From Janthinobacterium sp. LM6 (GTDB lineage: Bacteria > Pseudomonadota > Gammaproteobacteria > Burkholderiales > Burkholderiaceae_D): DNA of 64,000 bases. The notes under the pieces were generated by a model. The model was not told the DNA's origin and searched no databases. It saw only the letters and a list, made by a program, of their open reading frames with translations. Numbering within the stretch: the first letter of the stretch is position 1; each line of letters starts with the position of its first letter. Made by a program: the position numbers and the translations under genes. This document shows positions 61,739 through 64,000 of this stretch, one piece after another. The DNA lies in NCBI RefSeq assembly GCF_002002885.1, contig NZ_CP019510.1, positions 4,960,001 through 5,024,000 on the forward strand, given 5' to 3'.

Positions 61739-61810
61739 GATGTGTCTCCTCGGCGGATAAAACAATCATGATAGCCGCGTGTGCGCGAACGCGCTGGCGG
61801 CGTCAAAAAC

Positions 61811-63175
61811 TCAGTAGACGTCGCGCCGGTAGCGCCCCTCTGCCGCCAGCGCGTCGAGCGCGGGCCGTCCCAGCATCTCTTGCAGGGCCTGATCGACGCC
61901 GCCCGCCATGCCGGCCAGGCTGCCGCAAATGTAGATGGCCGCGCCCTGCTGCAGCCACAGTTTGATTTCATCGGCATTGCCGCGCAAGCGGTCCTGCACG
62001 TAGGTCCGCTCCGCCTGGTCGCGCGAAAACGCCAGGTCCAGGCGCGGCAAGTCGCCGCTGGCATGCCAGTGCTCAATTTCCTCGCGATAATGGAAATCAT
62101 GGGCCGCGTTGCGTTCGCCAAAGATCAGCCAATTGCGCCGCTGCCCTGCCAGCACGCGGCTTTTCAGGTGGCCGCGCAAGCCGGCGATGCCGCTGCCGTT
62201 GCCGATCAAAATCAATGGCCGCTGGGCATTGTCTTCCAGGCGAAAGCGTTTGTGCTGGCGCAAGCGCAGCTGCACCACGTCGCCGACGGCGGCCTGCGCC
62301 GTGAGCCAGCCGGAGGCCAGGCCCAGGCTGCCATCGGGATGCGCATGCTGGCGCACCAGCAAGTGCACGCCGCCGTCGTGCGGAATCGAGGCGATCGAAT
62401 ATTCGCGCGGTTGCGCAGGATCAAGCGGCGCGGCCACCTGCACCAGGTCGCCCGACTGCCAGTCAGGCAGGCTGCCCGCCACGGGCGCCAGTTCCACGTG
62501 ATAGATGGGGCCGCCGGCGCTGCCGGGATTGAGCAACTGCCGACGCGTCAGGCGCCAGTCGCCAAAGGCGGGCGCGCTCCAGTCGGGCGCGTCGCTGGTG
62601 CCGGCCAGGTGGCTCAGGTGCTGGAACCATTGCTCGATGGTAGCGCTGGCGCTGCGGTCGACTTCGATGCGCTCGAACAGGCGCGAGGCGCCCTGCTCCG
62701 CCAGCCAGGCATCGAGCGCGCGGCCGAAGCCGCAGAACTGGCCATAGCTGCGGTCGCCCAGGGCCAGCACGGCGTAGTGCAATTGCGGCAGCGCCAGCTC
62801 GCCCGTCATCAGGCGCCCCATGAAGGCGGCCGCATTGTCGGGCGCATCGCCTTCGCCATACGTGCTGACCAAAAACAAGGCCCGTTCCGCTTGTTGCAGA
62901 TCCATGGCCGTGAGGTCGGTCAGCGCGCACAGGCGCACGGGAATGCCGGCCAGCTGCAGGCTTTGCGCCGTTTGCGTGGCCAGTTCCTCGGCATTGCCCG
63001 TCTGGCTCGCATACGCCACCAGCCAGGCGGGACTGTTGGCCAGCGCCGCCTTCGCGGCGTCGGACGCGCGGCGCTTGGCGCGCGCGCGCAGCCAGGGCGC
63101 CAGGCACACGCCCGCGTAACTGAGGGACAGGGCGGCCAGCAAGGCCAGCCGCGTCGTATCGTGCGTAAAAATCAT
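61811..63175 (-). CDS. Membrane-anchored CPR-type flavoreductase (flavodoxin + FAD/NADPH domains)
   Basis: A 454-aa protein. One N-terminal transmembrane helix (TRLALLAALSLSYAGVCLAPWL) is followed by an FMN-binding flavodoxin domain (ASQTGNAEELATQTAQSL; STYGEGDAPDNAAAF; ALGDRSYGQFCGFG). The FAD/NADPH reductase half has PREYSIASIPHDGGVHLLVR for FAD, and IGNGSGIAGLRGHL and YICGSLAGMAGGVDQAL for NADPH. It resembles sulfite-reductase flavoprotein alpha or cytochrome P450 reductase, but no cysI-like partner is adjacent. The upstream gene is apbE, 12 bp away. A role in inner-membrane electron transfer or ferric reduction is plausible. Confidence 0.88.
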   Translation of the reverse strand: MIFTHDTTRLALLAALSLSYAGVCLAPWLRARAKRRASDAAKAALANSPAWLVAYASQTGNAEELATQTAQSLQLAGIPVRLCALTDLTAMDLQQAERALFLVSTYGEGDAPDNAAAFMGRLMTGELALPQLHYAVLALGDRSYGQFCGFGRALDAWLAEQGASRLFERIEVDRSASATIEQWFQHLSHLAGTSDAPDWSAPAFGDWRLTRRQLLNPGSAGGPIYHVELAPVAGSLPDWQSGDLVQVAAPLDPAQPREYSIASIPHDGGVHLLVRQHAHPDGSLGLASGWLTAQAAVGDVVQLRLRQHKRFRLEDNAQRPLILIGNGSGIAGLRGHLKSRVLAGQRRNWLIFGERNAAHDFHYREEIEHWHASGDLPRLDLAFSRDQAERTYVQDRLRGNADEIKLWLQQGAAIYICGSLAGMAGGVDQALQEMLGRPALDALAAEGRYRRDVY

Positions 63176-63187
63176 GGAATCAATCGT

Positions 63188-64000
63188 TCATTCGTCGAGC
63201 ATGGCCAGCATGTGGCTGCTCAGCGTTTCATGGTAGCCATCGCCGTCGCGCTGCAGGAAGCGCGCGGCCAGGCCCTGCTCTTCGGCCAGCGCCATGCCGG
63301 CTTCCGGGCCCAGCACCGTCAAGGCCGTCGACCAGGCATCGGCCGCCATGCATTCGGCGTGCACGACGGTGACGGAGGCGAGTTGATTGGCGATCGGCAT
63401 GCCGCTGCGCGGATCGATGGTGTGTGAGAAACGCACCGTGCCATCGTCGAAGAAACGCCGGTAGTCGCCCGACGTCGCCACGGACAAGCCGTGCAGCGCC
63501 AGCAGCATTTCCGGCGGATGCTGCGCATTCTCGGCACTATCGGCGGCACCATCGACCTGTTCCAGCATCACCCACCATGGCTGGCCGTCGGGCTTGCTGC
63601 CGGCGCCGCGCAGCTCGCCGCCCACTTCGACCAGGTAATGATGGATGCCCTGGCTGTCCAGGTAGCGCGCCAGGCGGTCCACGCCATAGCCCTTGGCCAC
63701 GGCGGACAAATCCAGCTGCAAGCCGCCCGGCTGGCGCGCGCGGCGGGCCGGCAAATCCAGTTCCAGGCGGCGGCGCTGGCGCTGCGCCAGCAGCAGCGCC
63801 ACGGTATCGTCTTTCGGCGGCAGGAAGCCGGCCTCATCGTAGCGATTGCGGGGGCCGAAGCCCCACAGGTTGACGAGGGCACCGGCGCATGGGTCATACG
63901 CGCCGCCGGACGCCTGCGACACGTGCATGGCAAAGCCCAGCACCTCGCAAAAGGCGGCGGGCAGGCTGTGCCAGCTGCCGGGCTCGGCCCGGTTGAAGCG
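63188..64000 (-). CDS. apbE: ApbE, FAD:protein FMN transferase (5' end outside window)
   Basis: About 270 residues are visible. The frame stays open to the window edge, so the start lies beyond base 64000. ApbE attaches FMN covalently to threonine in target proteins such as NqrB, NqrC, RnfG or NosR. Motifs seen include ASGGAYDPCAGALVNLWGFGP, LDLSAVAKGYGVDRLA and FSHTIDPRSGMPI. The last two are substrate- and metal-binding segments of the family. It is followed 12 bp later by the flavoreductase gene, consistent with a shared flavin-based electron-transfer function. Confidence 0.93.
   Translation of the reverse strand, partial: RFNRAEPGSWHSLPAAFCEVLGFAMHVSQASGGAYDPCAGALVNLWGFGPRNRYDEAGFLPPKDDTVALLLAQRQRRRLELDLPARRARQPGGLQLDLSAVAKGYGVDRLARYLDSQGIHHYLVEVGGELRGAGSKPDGQPWWVMLEQVDGAADSAENAQHPPEMLLALHGLSVATSGDYRRFFDDGTVRFSHTIDPRSGMPIANQLASVTVVHAECMAADAWSTALTVLGPEAGMALAEEQGLAARFLQRDGDGYHETLSSHMLAMLDE

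Overview
The window reads as an ordinary chromosomal stretch of a betaproteobacterium of the family Oxalobacteraceae, most likely Janthinobacterium or a close relative such as Massilia. The grounds are the high GC content, the protein sequences themselves, and the gene order leuC-leuD-leuB-asd-fimV-truA-trpF-trpB-trpA-accD-folC-SPOR-cvpA-purF, which is conserved in beta- and gammaproteobacteria. No database search was run, so the genus is an inference. I see no phage, integrase, transposase, CRISPR array, tRNA or rRNA.

Layout. 1-6023 is an arn (lipid A L-Ara4N modification) locus: the 3' end of arnT, then arnB, arnC, a stand-alone formyltransferase, a stand-alone UDP-GlcA decarboxylase and arnD. 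In enterobacteria the last two enzymes before arnD are fused as ArnA. 6098-11051 holds a BCP peroxiredoxin, a PIN-PhoH ATPase, a membrane protein that looks like a dead M50 protease, a probable yidD remnant and a bestrophin-like channel. 11071-15045 is a copper island: copZ, a GST, and copA-cueR. Both copZ and copA have MerR-type promoters with 19-bp spacers.

15083-28517 is the most unusual region. On the minus strand lie a GAF/HD-GYP protein, a CHASE2 adenylate cyclase (translationally coupled to it), a two-partner secretion pair (TpsB transporter, 1966-aa TpsA exoprotein with GLUG and MBG repeats) and a FecR-domain periplasmic protein that overlaps the end of tpsA. A metallo-beta-lactamase-fold hydrolase is divergent from them. 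This could be a second-messenger-linked surface protein export locus.

28564-34278 carries phosphate uptake (DUF47 + PiT), dnaB, the rpsF-priB-rpsR-rplI ribosomal operon and lexA with two SOS boxes. 34350-53125 is the long minus-strand biosynthetic block for methionine/cysteine, purine, folate, fatty acid, tryptophan, aspartate-family and leucine synthesis. It is interrupted by a small entericidin lipoprotein gene and by three 27-bp palindromes. 53404-56168 is a cheZ-cheA pair. 56540-59049 holds a universal stress protein behind a perfect FNR-type box, a NarL-type response regulator and a Crp/Fnr regulator with FNR-like DNA-reading residues. 59251-61183 is a hemP cluster with a probable Fur site. 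61187-64000 carries a glutathione peroxidase, a membrane-anchored CPR-type flavoreductase and a partial apbE.

Start codons were chosen from Shine-Dalgarno spacing and family alignment from memory. Residue numbers are approximate unless a residue is named.
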